Source: Aquirhabdus parva (GTDB lineage Bacteria > Pseudomonadota > Gammaproteobacteria > Pseudomonadales > Moraxellaceae). Taken from it: a stretch of 64,000 nt of DNA. Both the position numbers and the translations under genes were made by a program. This document shows positions 8,760 through 18,101 of this stretch, piece after piece. The notes under the pieces are model-generated. The model was not told the DNA's origin and searched no databases. It saw nothing but the letters and a program-made list of their open reading frames with translations. The DNA is taken from positions 2,524,207 to 2,588,206 of the forward strand of contig NZ_CP031222.1 of assembly GCF_003351745.1 (NCBI RefSeq), written 5' to 3'. Numbering within the stretch: the first letter of the stretch is position 1; each line of letters opens with the position of its first letter.

Positions 8760-10286
8760 ATGCGTGAGCAAAAAATACATCTAACCAGTTACTTCAACCC
8801 GCACTTTATAACCGATGAGATGCTTACCTTTTATCATGCACTCAAGGATTATGGTTTTAACCATGTTCATTTTGAGCCATGTACTATCGATCCAGATGCC
8901 ATCAATATTCTATTCTGCGGTTTTAATCTCGGACACGATCTACAAAAGTCTTTACGTTTAGACCGTCCCATTGATCGAATCATCGTTCGCAATTTGGAGC
9001 CTGCTTTTCCAACCGGTCCTTGCATGTTTCCCTCCTACTTTAATCTCATGAAAAACAATCCCGTTTGGGATTATGCAGCAGGAAATATAGCGCGCTTACA
9101 AGCAGCGGGTATTGATCAAGTCGAGTATGTTCCCGTCACTTATATGCCAGTGCTAGAACGAATCCCCACAACGGTGGAACAGGACATTGACGTTTACTTC
9201 TATGGCTATTTAAGTCCTAGGCGTCAACATATCGTGGATCAGTTGATAGCACGAGGGCTTAAAGTCCATGTCAATGAATTCGGATCATCAGCAGCATATA
9301 GCGATTTAGACCGCTTGATTGCGCGCTCTAAAGTTATTCTGAATATGACTAACTATGACCAATACCATATTTTTGAAATCGTACGTGCAGCTCTACCACT
9401 AGCAAACCACAAAGTCGTCGTCACAGAACTCAATAGCTATAGTGAGATTGATGATGATCTTAAAGACGCTGTTTTACATTGCCCTTATGATCAGTTGGTC
9501 GACTTCTGTGTCAGCGTGGTCGCAAATCCAGAACTCCGTTTGCAGTATGAGAAACAAGGTTATGACATCTTCAAAAAACGCGCAGGAGCACCGATAGTTG
9601 GCCAAGCCATGGAGCGTTACCTCGCACAAGCTGAACACCCAATACAAATTGTCAAACCAAGCCCCCTTCTCCCGAAGCAACTGCGTTTAGGCTCAGGAAC
9701 ACGCTGGTCTTTTGATGTGTTCAATATCGATCATGACCCCAATGTTCGTAGTGATTTAACACTTAATATTGGCAAAGACATCGATTTCTCACAGCAATAT
9801 CACAGTTGGCGTTTTGGCAATATTAAGTTGCCTGAAAGTTACTTCGATACGATTCATGCCGATCAGGTACTTCAGTCCGTGGATGACTTAATTATTGCAC
9901 TTAAAAACTGCGGGTATATGCTTGCTGAAGGAGGGACCATTGATATCAACGTGCCCTATTATTTGGCGGTTCAAGCTTGGCGTGACCCTAAGACCAAGCG
10001 CGCTTTCAACGAACAGAGTTTTGCTTTCTTAGAGCAATACCAATTTGATGTCGCAGGTAAAAAGTTTAAGCTGAATGTCGATAATCTGGTGCATATCATG
10101 GAGTCATTTGGCATTTCTCTGCATACCGAACAACAGATGGAATTGCCTGAACTTTCTCGAACTCCAAATGCGATTACCAGCTTGCGTATTAAGCTGTCTA
10201 AACAGTACATCGTCGAGAAAAATGATCCAAATCCAGTCGCGCATTTAGATCAAATCTTTCAACGGGGTCGATATTATTATGATTAA
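8760..10286 (+). CDS. Glycosyltransferase with degenerate methyltransferase-like C-terminal domain (copy 2)
   Basis: This 508-residue paralogue follows copy 1 by 61 bp. The shared landmarks are INILFCGFN near the start, DIDVYFYGYLSPRRQHIVDQL, VILNMTNYDQYHIFEIVRAALPLANHKVVVTELNSYSEIDDD, and in the C-terminal part LRLGSGTRWSFDVFNIDHD and YFDTIHADQVLQSVDDL. The paralogues are clearly diverged, so they probably act on different sugars or linkages and the duplication is not recent. The stop codon overlaps that of the convergent methyltransferase gene (10283-10286), which leaves no room for a terminator between the two transcription units. Antisense read-through could therefore link them. Confidence 0.7.
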   Translation: MREQKIHLTSYFNPHFITDEMLTFYHALKDYGFNHVHFEPCTIDPDAINILFCGFNLGHDLQKSLRLDRPIDRIIVRNLEPAFPTGPCMFPSYFNLMKNNPVWDYAAGNIARLQAAGIDQVEYVPVTYMPVLERIPTTVEQDIDVYFYGYLSPRRQHIVDQLIARGLKVHVNEFGSSAAYSDLDRLIARSKVILNMTNYDQYHIFEIVRAALPLANHKVVVTELNSYSEIDDDLKDAVLHCPYDQLVDFCVSVVANPELRLQYEKQGYDIFKKRAGAPIVGQAMERYLAQAEHPIQIVKPSPLLPKQLRLGSGTRWSFDVFNIDHDPNVRSDLTLNIGKDIDFSQQYHSWRFGNIKLPESYFDTIHADQVLQSVDDLIIALKNCGYMLAEGGTIDINVPYYLAVQAWRDPKTKRAFNEQSFAFLEQYQFDVAGKKFKLNVDNLVHIMESFGISLHTEQQMELPELSRTPNAITSLRIKLSKQYIVEKNDPNPVAHLDQIFQRGRYYYD

Positions 10287-11020
10287 GGAATGAGTATGGC
10301 TCTTGAATAATATTGCAGGCTGCAGAGTTCGAGTAGATCATTTTCATCTTTGACTTGTTTAACTGCCACATTTTCATACTCAACAGTGCTGGGCAATATA
10401 TTTTTATAATTCTGGTATGTCGCCCATAACCGCTCATCTACACCATAAGTCAAAAAATCAATTTGATAGCCACATTGCTGCATCATATCGACGATTTCTT
10501 TCCAGGTGAAAAAACGTATATGGGTAATATCCAGTAAGCCTTGATCCAGATAAGTGAATCGGCCGGAAGCAATCTCATTTAAAAGCCAGATGCTACGCAC
10601 ATTCGGAATACTGGTGACAATCTCGGCATTACTCGCAAGATAAGGCTTTAAACTGGCCAAGGCTTTCCAAGGGTTATACATGTGTTCAATGACGTCCGCC
10701 AATATGACGCCATCGATCTGCCCAAGCCCAACGCCCTGCTCAGATAAGACAAAATCATCGGAGAGTCCAACCAATACATGATCGACCCGTGTACTGGCAA
10801 TTTTTGCCGCATCCTGATTCGGCTCAATCCCCCAGTACACTGCATCCGGGAACTTCTCTTTACAGTAGCGACCTGTCGCACCTGTTGAACATCCGATTTC
10901 CAAAACAAATTTTCGCGGTGAGGAAAACATATCAACCAAATTCGAACGCGCTTGATCGGTGTAGCGATCATGTTCACTGGGATTATGGCTAATATCTAAA
11001 TGTGACTCCCACAAATACAT
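10283..11020 (-). CDS. Class I SAM-dependent methyltransferase
   Basis: This 245-residue protein has the SAM-binding motif I in FVLEIGCSTGATGRYCKEKFP, an acidic residue in YWGIEPNQDAA, and the motif IDGVILADVIEHMYNPWKALASLKPYL, as in small methyltransferases of O-antigen and capsule loci. It is the last gene of the seven-gene minus-strand operon and probably methylates a sugar of the same glycan (inference). The ATG at 11020 is preceded by AGGGGA at about 6 nt. The end overlaps the stop of the convergent glycosyltransferase gene by 4 bp. Confidence 0.78.
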   Translation of the reverse strand: MYLWESHLDISHNPSEHDRYTDQARSNLVDMFSSPRKFVLEIGCSTGATGRYCKEKFPDAVYWGIEPNQDAAKIASTRVDHVLVGLSDDFVLSEQGVGLGQIDGVILADVIEHMYNPWKALASLKPYLASNAEIVTSIPNVRSIWLLNEIASGRFTYLDQGLLDITHIRFFTWKEIVDMMQQCGYQIDFLTYGVDERLWATYQNYKNILPSTVEYENVAVKQVKDENDLLELCSLQYYSRAILIP

Positions 11021-11089
11021 GTGCTTCCCCTATGACATTTCAGAAATAAAAATCAAACACCCTACCCAGTAAATTTCACAATCGAGCTA

Positions 11090-11743
11090 TCAATGCTTGA
11101 CCAACGGCTTTGCAGGATTACCCACGACGGTCGTATAGGGTGCAACGCTTTTGGTCACGACTGCGCCCATCCCGACGATAGCACCACGACCTATGACCAA
11201 CGGATTTTCAGCACTTCCTTGTTTTAAAATCGCACCCGTTCCGATATAGGCATAATCTTCAACAATCACATGACCATTACAATGCACATTGGGCGCAAAA
11301 GTCACAAAGTTGCCAATCTGACAATCATGCGCGATATAAGAATAGATATTGGCATGAAAGAAACGACCGATGGTGGCATTCGCCGTGACCAACGTAAATG
11401 GACATAAAATTGCCCCCTCGCCGATCTGATTTGAACTCAGACTCATGCTGTTCAACGCTTGAATGCTAAAGGGTGCAATGCCATGAGCGATCATTTGCTC
11501 AGCAATTCGCTCTCTGACTACAGCATCGGCAATAGCAATGTTAAAATACTTTTCAGCATCAGAGGCTAAGAACTCATCCAAGAGCAATACCCGATGTCCG
11601 TTGATCGATTGCGATTGGCCATATTCGACCACAAACACAATCTCAAAATCGGGTACAGGATCAGTGGCTTTCAGCATACTCTCGGCAACAGGCAAAACCT
11701 CTCGACCAAACCCACCAGCTCCAACAATTCCATATAGTCGCAT
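11090..11743 (-). CDS. NeuD/PglD-like sugar O/N-acyltransferase (left-handed beta-helix)
   Basis: This 217-residue protein starts with a nucleotide-type fold motif (LYGIVGAGGFGREVLPVAE) and continues into hexapeptide repeats (IGEGAILCPFTLVTANATIGRF, IGNFVTFAPNVHCNGHVIVEDYAYIGTGAILKQG). It ends VVGNPAKPLVKH, the usual finish of NeuD/PglD acetyltransferases. Such enzymes acetylate an amino sugar made by a DegT-type aminotransferase, and that gene lies directly upstream. I chose the ATG at 11743, with AAGGA 9 nt upstream. A GTG at 11773, overlapping the preceding stop codon as GTGA, would add ten residues that the family does not have. Confidence 0.82.
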   Translation of the reverse strand: MRLYGIVGAGGFGREVLPVAESMLKATDPVPDFEIVFVVEYGQSQSINGHRVLLLDEFLASDAEKYFNIAIADAVVRERIAEQMIAHGIAPFSIQALNSMSLSSNQIGEGAILCPFTLVTANATIGRFFHANIYSYIAHDCQIGNFVTFAPNVHCNGHVIVEDYAYIGTGAILKQGSAENPLVIGRGAIVGMGAVVTKSVAPYTTVVGNPAKPLVKH

Positions 11744-11769
11744 AGCTTCTGATCCTTTCTTATGGTGAA

Positions 11770-12885
11770 TCACGCACTCATCCGAATGATATCAACAATC
11801 CGCTTACACTCTTCTAAAGCCAAATCTGGAAATATCGGTAAACAAATGACCTTTGAAGAAATATAACTGGCATTGGGTAAATTATCTCGATGCGCTGAAG
11901 GTAATCCACGATACATCGGAAAATCAGAAATGAGCGGGTAAAAGTATCGGCGTGCAAAGATATGGTGCTCTTTTAGCTTGGCGTAGAGTTCATCACGCCC
12001 AAGTCCATAATCCGAACCCACAATAATCGGAAAGTATGAGAAATTGGCTTTGGTCTCACATGTGCGGCTGACACACTCAATGCATTTGACATCGCGTAAA
12101 TGTTCACGATAAAAAGCATCAATGGCTTGACGTTGATTGAACACATGATCCATATGTTTAAGCTGCAATAGACCAAATGCCGCGTTGATTTCACTCATCT
12201 TGCCATTGATACCCGGTGCCACCACCGTGACCTCATCGACAAAACCAAAGTTCTTGAGGTGATCGATACGCTGTTTGGTCTTTGCATCATGACAAACAAT
12301 TGCGCCACCTTCAAAGGTATTGAACACTTTGGTCGCATGAAAACTCAGTACGGATAAATCACCATAATTCAAAATACTGCCGTGGGTATCATTCACCCCA
12401 AAAGCATGCGCTGCATCATAAATAACACGCAAATTATAGGTATCGGCGATCTTCTCAATAGCCTGCACATCACAAGGATGCCCATAACAATGCACGGGCA
12501 AAATCGCTGTTGTAGATGGGGTAATTGCGGCTTCAATCTTTGCCGGATCAAGATTCATGGTCTTAGGATCAATATCCACAAAAACCGGTTTGATTCCATT
12601 CCAAAGCAGTGAATGCGCGGTTGCGACAAATGAATAGGGCGTCGTAATCACTTCACCCGTAATGCGCAAACTTTGTAACGCCGTAACCAATGCAAGCGTG
12701 CCATTACAAAATAAAGAAATGTGCTTAACACCTAAATACTTGCAAAGCTCTTCCTCCAATTGCTGGTGAAAGGGCCCGGCATTGGTCAATATTTTGTTAT
12801 CCCAAATCTGCTCCAGGTAGGGAATAAACTCCTGCAAATCCGGTAAGAAAGGTTGAGTAACATAGGTATTATTTTTTGAATTCAT
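11770..12885 (-). CDS. DegT/DnrJ/EryC1 sugar aminotransferase (PLP-dependent)
   Basis: This 371-residue enzyme matches the family that transfers an amino group from glutamate to a nucleotide-linked keto-sugar. Landmarks are the N-terminal ILTNAGPFHQQLEEELCKYLG, the PLP phosphate region LFCNGTLALVTAL, DIDPKTMNLDP, IYDAAHAFG with the cofactor-stacking Asp, and the Schiff-base lysine in LSFHATKVFNTFEGGAIV. With the acyltransferase downstream it would make an N-acylated amino-deoxy sugar, such as a 3- or 4-amino-dideoxyhexose; which one cannot be read from sequence alone. The ATG at 12885 lies 5 nt after the upstream stop, which indicates translational coupling. An in-frame GTG at 12909 inside the preceding gene is less likely. 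Confidence 0.85.
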   Translation of the reverse strand: MNSKNNTYVTQPFLPDLQEFIPYLEQIWDNKILTNAGPFHQQLEEELCKYLGVKHISLFCNGTLALVTALQSLRITGEVITTPYSFVATAHSLLWNGIKPVFVDIDPKTMNLDPAKIEAAITPSTTAILPVHCYGHPCDVQAIEKIADTYNLRVIYDAAHAFGVNDTHGSILNYGDLSVLSFHATKVFNTFEGGAIVCHDAKTKQRIDHLKNFGFVDEVTVVAPGINGKMSEINAAFGLLQLKHMDHVFNQRQAIDAFYREHLRDVKCIECVSRTCETKANFSYFPIIVGSDYGLGRDELYAKLKEHHIFARRYFYPLISDFPMYRGLPSAHRDNLPNASYISSKVICLPIFPDLALEECKRIVDIIRMSA

Positions 12886-12890
12886 GGCAT

Positions 12891-14495
12891 TTATACTCGC
12901 AGTGGCCACAATGCCTTATGAGGCGTGATGCTGAACTCTAAATGTGCCGCGAGTTCGTTATAGATGCGACAAATTGGAATCACCGCCTCTTCTGAATCAT
13001 CATTAATCGCGCTGATGACCTGCATCGCCGCCATCAAATGCGATAAGCCATTAATCTTGGTACAAAGCGCTGCGAACTCAAACTCCCTCTGATAATTCTC
13101 AATTTGTGGTAGCTCAGAGACATCCATAAACTGGCTCAGCATCTCGCGCCACAAATCATGAGGTGCGGCTAATAAACGCTTGATAATAGGGATATGCTCC
13201 CAATACATTCTTCGGAATTGATCAGGGCGTTGACCACTCTCATTTCCACCTGCCGCAAATATCCGCATCCTGATTAAAGGCTCTTGGATGATGTAGATGT
13301 TGGTGTGCAGCAATACCCTCACCCACATTTCATAATCAGGCAGTGATCTGAGATTCGGACTATATAAACCAACTGCGTCATAGCATGTACGGCGAATAAG
13401 CACAGTCGGATGGCACAGGCAATTGGTTTGCAAAAGACGAGATAACCACTGTGCTTGTGGTTTATTACTCTCGTTAAAGATCCCCGCATGTTTTTGCTGC
13501 CCCTCAACAGACAGAACATTGCCCTCTTCATCCATAATTTCAGGATAGGCAAAAACAGCACCAAATTCTGGATGGCTATCAAGTAAAGCGACTTGCTTCT
13601 GGAGTTTTTCTGGTAAGAACTCATCATCAGAATTAAGTACGGCAATGTAATCCCCTTGTGCACGGCGGATGGCATCATTTGTTGCCCAGCATGCACCTTT
13701 ATTTTTTTCAAAACGCTTAAGCTTGATCCGTGGATCAGTAAAGGTCGCAACGATATCTGGAGTTCCATCAGAAGAGCCATCATCCGTGACAACTATCTCA
13801 AAATCTTGAAAAGTCTGATTTAAGACACTATTGATTGCTGCTGCAACATAATCACAATGATTATATGAAGGGATAACCACGGAAACTTTTGGACGCTTGG
13901 TAGTGAGCTGTGCGGATGTGGGTTTGGTCGCCTCAAGAATAATTTCACCGTTATTTGGACGCGATTCAATGCCATTAAAAACACCTAAATCACTGCTTCC
14001 CCAAGACTTGCGGGTAATACTGATGAAACCAAGATGGCGAAATAACGTTTCGAGTGCTTGCCAATTATAGAGATATTTGTGACCCCAAGCGGTCATGCCT
14101 TGATTGATCAAATCAGCACGATTAGAAGGTATCCAACTGACACTGCGCCAGCTATCCATTCTTTCATACTCAAATTGCCTGACCAATCGCTCTAAACTCG
14201 GCGTACTGATACGAATCGTTCCCCCAGCTTTGAGCTTCAAAAAACACTGCGCAATAAACGCATAGGCTGCGTCTTTAGCAATACATTCAATAAAGTGCTC
14301 AGAGTAAATAAAATCGAATGTTTCATCGGGAAAAGGCAGAGGCTCTGTTAAATCATGCTGAATGACACTCGCCTCTTGAGGTTCCAAATCCACATTTGTC
14401 CAGCCAGACAATATATTGGCACCGCAGGCTAAGTGTAGCTTCATACTGATATCGTCCATTTGAATCTTTGTCTTTCCAATTTTGAAACGGCGCAT
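12891..14495 (-). CDS. Fusion: SAM methyltransferase + GT2 family glycosyltransferase
   Basis: This 534-residue protein joins two enzymes. Residues 18-195 are a methyltransferase of the predicted-SAM type (MKLHLACGANILSGWTNVDLEP, FDFIYSEHFIEC, LKAGGTIRISTPSLERLV). From about residue 205 a GT-A fold of family GT2 begins (VSVVIPSYNHCDYVAAAINSVLNQTF, VVTDDGSSDGT, LNSDDEF as the metal-binding DXD-like site, and PDYEMWVRVLL). A single chain may therefore add and cap a sugar. Candidate starts are the codons at 14495, 14459 (MDDIS) and 14444 (MKLHL); none has a convincing ribosome-binding site, so the first 17 residues are uncertain. The gene sits between the DUF2827 genes and the aminotransferase, with short gaps. 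Confidence 0.82.
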   Translation of the reverse strand: MRRFKIGKTKIQMDDISMKLHLACGANILSGWTNVDLEPQEASVIQHDLTEPLPFPDETFDFIYSEHFIECIAKDAAYAFIAQCFLKLKAGGTIRISTPSLERLVRQFEYERMDSWRSVSWIPSNRADLINQGMTAWGHKYLYNWQALETLFRHLGFISITRKSWGSSDLGVFNGIESRPNNGEIILEATKPTSAQLTTKRPKVSVVIPSYNHCDYVAAAINSVLNQTFQDFEIVVTDDGSSDGTPDIVATFTDPRIKLKRFEKNKGACWATNDAIRRAQGDYIAVLNSDDEFLPEKLQKQVALLDSHPEFGAVFAYPEIMDEEGNVLSVEGQQKHAGIFNESNKPQAQWLSRLLQTNCLCHPTVLIRRTCYDAVGLYSPNLRSLPDYEMWVRVLLHTNIYIIQEPLIRMRIFAAGGNESGQRPDQFRRMYWEHIPIIKRLLAAPHDLWREMLSQFMDVSELPQIENYQREFEFAALCTKINGLSHLMAAMQVISAINDDSEEAVIPICRIYNELAAHLEFSITPHKALWPLRV

Positions 14496-14516
14496 ACTCT
14501 GTGGTGATTAAACTCA

Positions 14517-15638
14517 CTACAAAGCGCATACCCTTCTAAGCGCATTTTCATATGCCAAAATATTAGGTATATAGCCGACTTGTACAGTCTCAAGCCAAGC
14601 CTGCGTCTCTTGTTTGTATTCCTCGATTCTTTGATCGTGATGCGCTAAAACATCGAGCAATACATCTGCACCAGATTTGGTATTAAATGATTCGTAGTAA
14701 TAACCACACTTTAAAGCGGGTGAGTTATGAATTAAAGGATACCCACCATAGAGAACGTCGTAATACAGATAATTCAGCTCATTCTCCCATTGGTGGGTGA
14801 CCACGATATCCGTATGCAATGCCAAAAAATGCGCGATCGGAAAACGGTCTTCGATGGATGCCACGCCATTTGCACCCAGATCGGTATTGATCATAAAGTT
14901 CTGGAAGGTCTCGTCTTTGCTGATGTGTGCAGTATTGGTGACATAGACCGCTTGAATCTGACGAGGATCACGGCGATAGGCGGCTTCACAAACCAATAAA
15001 GGGTAATGATAGGTTTTGACCACATTCAAGTTTGGTTCAAAAATAGTAATTCGCTTTTTCCCATCCCGAGGCTGATAGCCGAAATGCCCACCATTGGGGA
15101 TATTGGCAATCGTCTTATCCAAAAAAATCGGCGACCAGATATGTGGAAGGACATGAACTGGACAGCGATGCATGATTTGCCAATACGATCGACAGGTCTT
15201 TTCATGTTGCGGAATAGTCCATACTTCATCAAAGATTGAACCATCAAAAACCCGTGTCGCAGTTCGGTTAAACAATACCGTTTCTTGATCCATGATAAAG
15301 CTATTACCGACTTGGTAATTCACAACTTTACCGCCTCTGGCTCGGAAATTTTGAATGGTTTGCCAATCGAGCTGTGCCCCCCCTTCAATGAGCACATCCA
15401 GTTGATCGACGACTTCATGCAAACGTGCAATTCGAATCTGTAAACCATCAAGCATCAGTGAGGATAGCTGATCACTATCACCGCCATTAATAAAAATGAC
15501 TTCTTGCACCAACGAAATCTTATTGAGCAATAGATAAAGGAAAACAAAATTCTGAATCGCGCCATTAGACCAGATGCTGGTGTTAGCAGAACCGATAAAG
15601 ACCGTTAAGCCAATGGTTAATCCTTTATGAGAATCCAA
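14517..15638 (-). CDS. DUF2827 family protein, probable glycosyltransferase (copy 3)
   Basis: This 373-residue protein is the third of three tandem paralogues. Shared landmarks are SIWSNGAIQNFVFLYLLLNKI, FINGGDSDQLS, DVLIEGGAQLDW, VWTIPQHEKTCRSYWQIMHRCPVHVLPHIWSP, FEPNLNVVKTYHYPLLVCEAAYR and HQWENELNYLYYDVLYGGYPLIHNS. I recognise this as DUF2827 (PF10933 from memory), a family without a proven function that looks like a GT-B glycosyltransferase and is usually found with surface-glycan genes. Translation probably starts at a rare TTG (15638), because AAGGA lies 9 nt upstream and the family N-terminus follows directly. It may be tuned to lower expression than its paralogues. Confidence 0.75.
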   Translation of the reverse strand: MDSHKGLTIGLTVFIGSANTSIWSNGAIQNFVFLYLLLNKISLVQEVIFINGGDSDQLSSLMLDGLQIRIARLHEVVDQLDVLIEGGAQLDWQTIQNFRARGGKVVNYQVGNSFIMDQETVLFNRTATRVFDGSIFDEVWTIPQHEKTCRSYWQIMHRCPVHVLPHIWSPIFLDKTIANIPNGGHFGYQPRDGKKRITIFEPNLNVVKTYHYPLLVCEAAYRRDPRQIQAVYVTNTAHISKDETFQNFMINTDLGANGVASIEDRFPIAHFLALHTDIVVTHQWENELNYLYYDVLYGGYPLIHNSPALKCGYYYESFNTKSGADVLLDVLAHHDQRIEEYKQETQAWLETVQVGYIPNILAYENALRRVCAL

Positions 15639-15673
15639 GTGCAGTGTTCCTTTTCATGCGGCAGATCATGATT

Positions 15674-16816
15674 TTAATCGGCAAAAAGATTAAGCAAGGC
15701 TTGTTCATATTGTCGAATATTCTCGGGGTAATCGACATGAACGGTTTTAAGGAATTCTTGAGCTTGGGCTTTGTATTCTTCCGCTCGGCTGTCGTGATGA
15801 CGTAACACATCCAGCAAAACGGTTGCACCCGCCTCGGCATCAAACGCTTCAAAATAATAGCCGCACTTCAGCATCGTAGAATTATGAATCAGTGGATATC
15901 CACCATAGAGCACGTCGTAATATAAATAATTCAGCTCATTTTCCCATTGATGGGAAACCACAACATTGGCATGCGCAGCGAGGAAAAAAGGCGTGTTATA
16001 GCGATCTTCCACAGTTGCAATGCCATTCAAACCCACATCCATCGTGCCGATAAAATGCTGAAACGTCACATGATCTTTAATGTGCGAGGTATTCGTAACA
16101 TAGATCGCTTTAAATACTGAAGGATCTTGACGGTAAGCGGCCTCACAAACCAAAAGTGGATAGTGGCAGGTCTTCACCACATTCACATTCGGCTCTAAGA
16201 TGGCGATCTTTTTGGGGGTTGATGGCGTAGTGATACTCTTTTGATAGCCAAAAGTTAAGTTCGACGGCAATTCCGCAATTGTTTTATCGATAAACAATGG
16301 TGACCATATATGAGGTAAGACTTTAACTGCACAGCGCTCCATCACCTCCCAATAAGATCGGCAGGTCTTTTCATGTTGCGGAATAGTCCACACCTCATCA
16401 AAACCAACACGCTGAAATAAATAACCTGGGGATTGTTTGAAGATAACGCGCTCCATATCAATCACAAAATCATTACCCATACGGTACGCAACTACTTTTG
16501 CCCCGCGCTTATGCAGTTCAACAATACTATCGCGATCAACCTGTGCGCCCCCTTCAATCAGCACATCCAATCGATCCATCACTTCAGGTAAACGTGCGAT
16601 TTTGATATCCACACCATCAAGCATAAGTGTAGAAGACAGCACATCGCTATCCCCGCCGTTGATGAGTATGACCTCTGCGACCGACGGGATATTCTGCATC
16701 ATGAGATAAAGATAGATTACATTTTGAATCGCACCAGTCGCCCAAATATTGGTATTGGTCTGGCTGACATAAAAGGTAATGCCGACGACTAATTTTTTTT
16801 GCTCGCTCAATGTCAT
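15674..16816 (-). CDS. DUF2827 family protein, probable glycosyltransferase (copy 2)
   Basis: This 380-residue protein is the middle paralogue of the tandem trio. It keeps the motifs of the other two: NIWATGAIQNVIYLYLMMQ, LINGGDSDVLS, DVLIEGGAQVD, VWTIPQHEKTCRSYWEVMERC, LEPNVNVVKTCHYPLLVCEAAYRQD, YVTNTSHI and HQWENELNYLYYDVLYGGYPLIHNS. Conserved His and Glu residues lie in the QHEKTCRSY and HQWENELN segments and are candidates for the active site, which is inference. The start ATG has AGG 5-6 nt upstream. It is separated from copy 3 by 35 bp. Sequence similarity is spread over the full length, so the copies arose by whole-gene duplication. Confidence 0.75.
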   Translation of the reverse strand: MTLSEQKKLVVGITFYVSQTNTNIWATGAIQNVIYLYLMMQNIPSVAEVILINGGDSDVLSSTLMLDGVDIKIARLPEVMDRLDVLIEGGAQVDRDSIVELHKRGAKVVAYRMGNDFVIDMERVIFKQSPGYLFQRVGFDEVWTIPQHEKTCRSYWEVMERCAVKVLPHIWSPLFIDKTIAELPSNLTFGYQKSITTPSTPKKIAILEPNVNVVKTCHYPLLVCEAAYRQDPSVFKAIYVTNTSHIKDHVTFQHFIGTMDVGLNGIATVEDRYNTPFFLAAHANVVVSHQWENELNYLYYDVLYGGYPLIHNSTMLKCGYYFEAFDAEAGATVLLDVLRHHDSRAEEYKAQAQEFLKTVHVDYPENIRQYEQALLNLFAD

Positions 16817-16878
16817 TCAACCTATATTAATAATTTCACGCTACTACTCGTGAACAAATCTAAAGACCCAATAACTAA

Positions 16879-18009
16879 CTATGTACTTGTGCTATCACTA
16901 AACAAATCCCATAACGCTTGTTCATACTGGCTTATATTGTCTGGGTAGTCTAGTTGAACAGTTTCTAGATAAGCGCTTGTCTTTGCATTATATTCTTCGA
17001 TTCGGCTGTCATGGTTATGCATCACGTCCAAGAGGACTTCAGCACCCGCTTTGGCATTAAATGGCTCATAGTAGTAACCGCACTTGAGCATTTTAGAGTT
17101 ATGAACCAGAGGATATCCGCCATACAGCACATCTAAATAAAGATTATTCAGCTGATTTTCCCACTGATGAGAAACGATAATTTCAGTATGCTCACTCAAA
17201 AAATAAGGGGTTTTGAAACGATCCTCAATAGTCGCCACCTTATCCATTGCAACATCCATTGTGCCGATAAAATGCTGAAAAGTCTGATTATCCTTCATGT
17301 GCGAGGTGTTAGTCACATATACGGCTTTGAATAGTTCGGGTTCAATACGATACGCAGCTTCACAAACGAGCAATGGGTAATGGCAAGTTTTCACGACATT
17401 TAAATTGGGTTCAAAGATTGCGATGCGTTTTGGGCCGGGTGTAGGTTGATAAAAAAATGACGTAGGATTCGCCAAACTATCAATCCCTTTTTTCAAAAAC
17501 ATCGGTGACCAAATATAGGGAACAACGCTCACGGAGCAACGATGCATGACTTCAAAGTATGACCGGCAGGTTCTTTCATGATGAGGAAGCGTCCAGACAG
17601 CATCAAATTTGAAACCATTGAATAATGTGCCTGTGGGTCGATCAAACAAACAACGCTCCATATCAATCACAAAGTCATTACCGATAAGATAATTCACGAT
17701 CTTACCGCCGTGCGCTTGCACAGCTTGCATATCCTCAGCGCGCATCTGAGCATTACCATCTATCAGCACATCTAGCCGTGATACGACTTCCTCAATCTTA
17801 TAGACTTTAAGTGGAATATCATCGAGTAACAAACCTTCCGGAATGACATCACCATCACCACCATTCACCAACAAGACTTCTGCCACACTTGGCATCTTCT
17901 GGATGAGTAGATAGAGAAAAATGATATTTTGTACTGCACCATTTGACCAGATATCAGAGACTCGTGTGCTGACAAAGAAAGTAATTCCGACTGTTAACCG
18001 CTTATGCAT
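16879..18009 (-). CDS. DUF2827 family protein, probable glycosyltransferase (copy 1, first gene of the glycan operon)
   Basis: This 376-residue protein is the promoter-proximal member of the trio and opens the seven-gene minus-strand operon that ends at 10283. It differs from the others in DVLIDGNAQMRAED instead of DVLIEGGAQ, and in HHERTCRSYFEVMHRC. The core blocks FEPNLNVVKTCHYPLLVCEAAYR, FKAVYVTNTSHMKDNQTFQHFIGTMDVAM and HQWENQLNNLYLDVLYGGYPLVHNS are kept. The ATG at 18009 is preceded by GAGGA at about 6 nt. It lies 267 bp downstream of the adhesin gene on the same strand, separated by that gene's terminator, so the operon must have its own promoter or be reached by read-through. Confidence 0.75.
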   Translation of the reverse strand: MHKRLTVGITFFVSTRVSDIWSNGAVQNIIFLYLLIQKMPSVAEVLLVNGGDGDVIPEGLLLDDIPLKVYKIEEVVSRLDVLIDGNAQMRAEDMQAVQAHGGKIVNYLIGNDFVIDMERCLFDRPTGTLFNGFKFDAVWTLPHHERTCRSYFEVMHRCSVSVVPYIWSPMFLKKGIDSLANPTSFFYQPTPGPKRIAIFEPNLNVVKTCHYPLLVCEAAYRIEPELFKAVYVTNTSHMKDNQTFQHFIGTMDVAMDKVATIEDRFKTPYFLSEHTEIIVSHQWENQLNNLYLDVLYGGYPLVHNSKMLKCGYYYEPFNAKAGAEVLLDVMHNHDSRIEEYNAKTSAYLETVQLDYPDNISQYEQALWDLFSDSTST

Positions 18010-18084
18010 TTCGATCCTCTGAGTTTCATAATGCTTTAATCCATTTTTAAATCTTTGTTATATAGATTCTCGTTTTACCCACTC

Positions 18085-18101
18085 ATGGACATCAAGTCCA
18101 T
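18085..18101. promoter_or_regulatory. Short dyad upstream of the glycan operon
   Basis: ATGGAC (18085-18090) and GTCCAT (18096-18101) form an inverted repeat with a 5-nt centre, about 75 bp upstream of the first DUF2827 start codon. It may be an operator or a leader hairpin. I cannot place the -35 and -10 of this operon with confidence in 18010-18232. Confidence 0.35.

Noticed and set aside
10283-18009. Complete capsule or O-antigen biosynthesis cluster
   Set aside because: Flippase, polymerase, ligase, chain-length and export genes are all missing, and few nucleotide-sugar synthesis genes are present.
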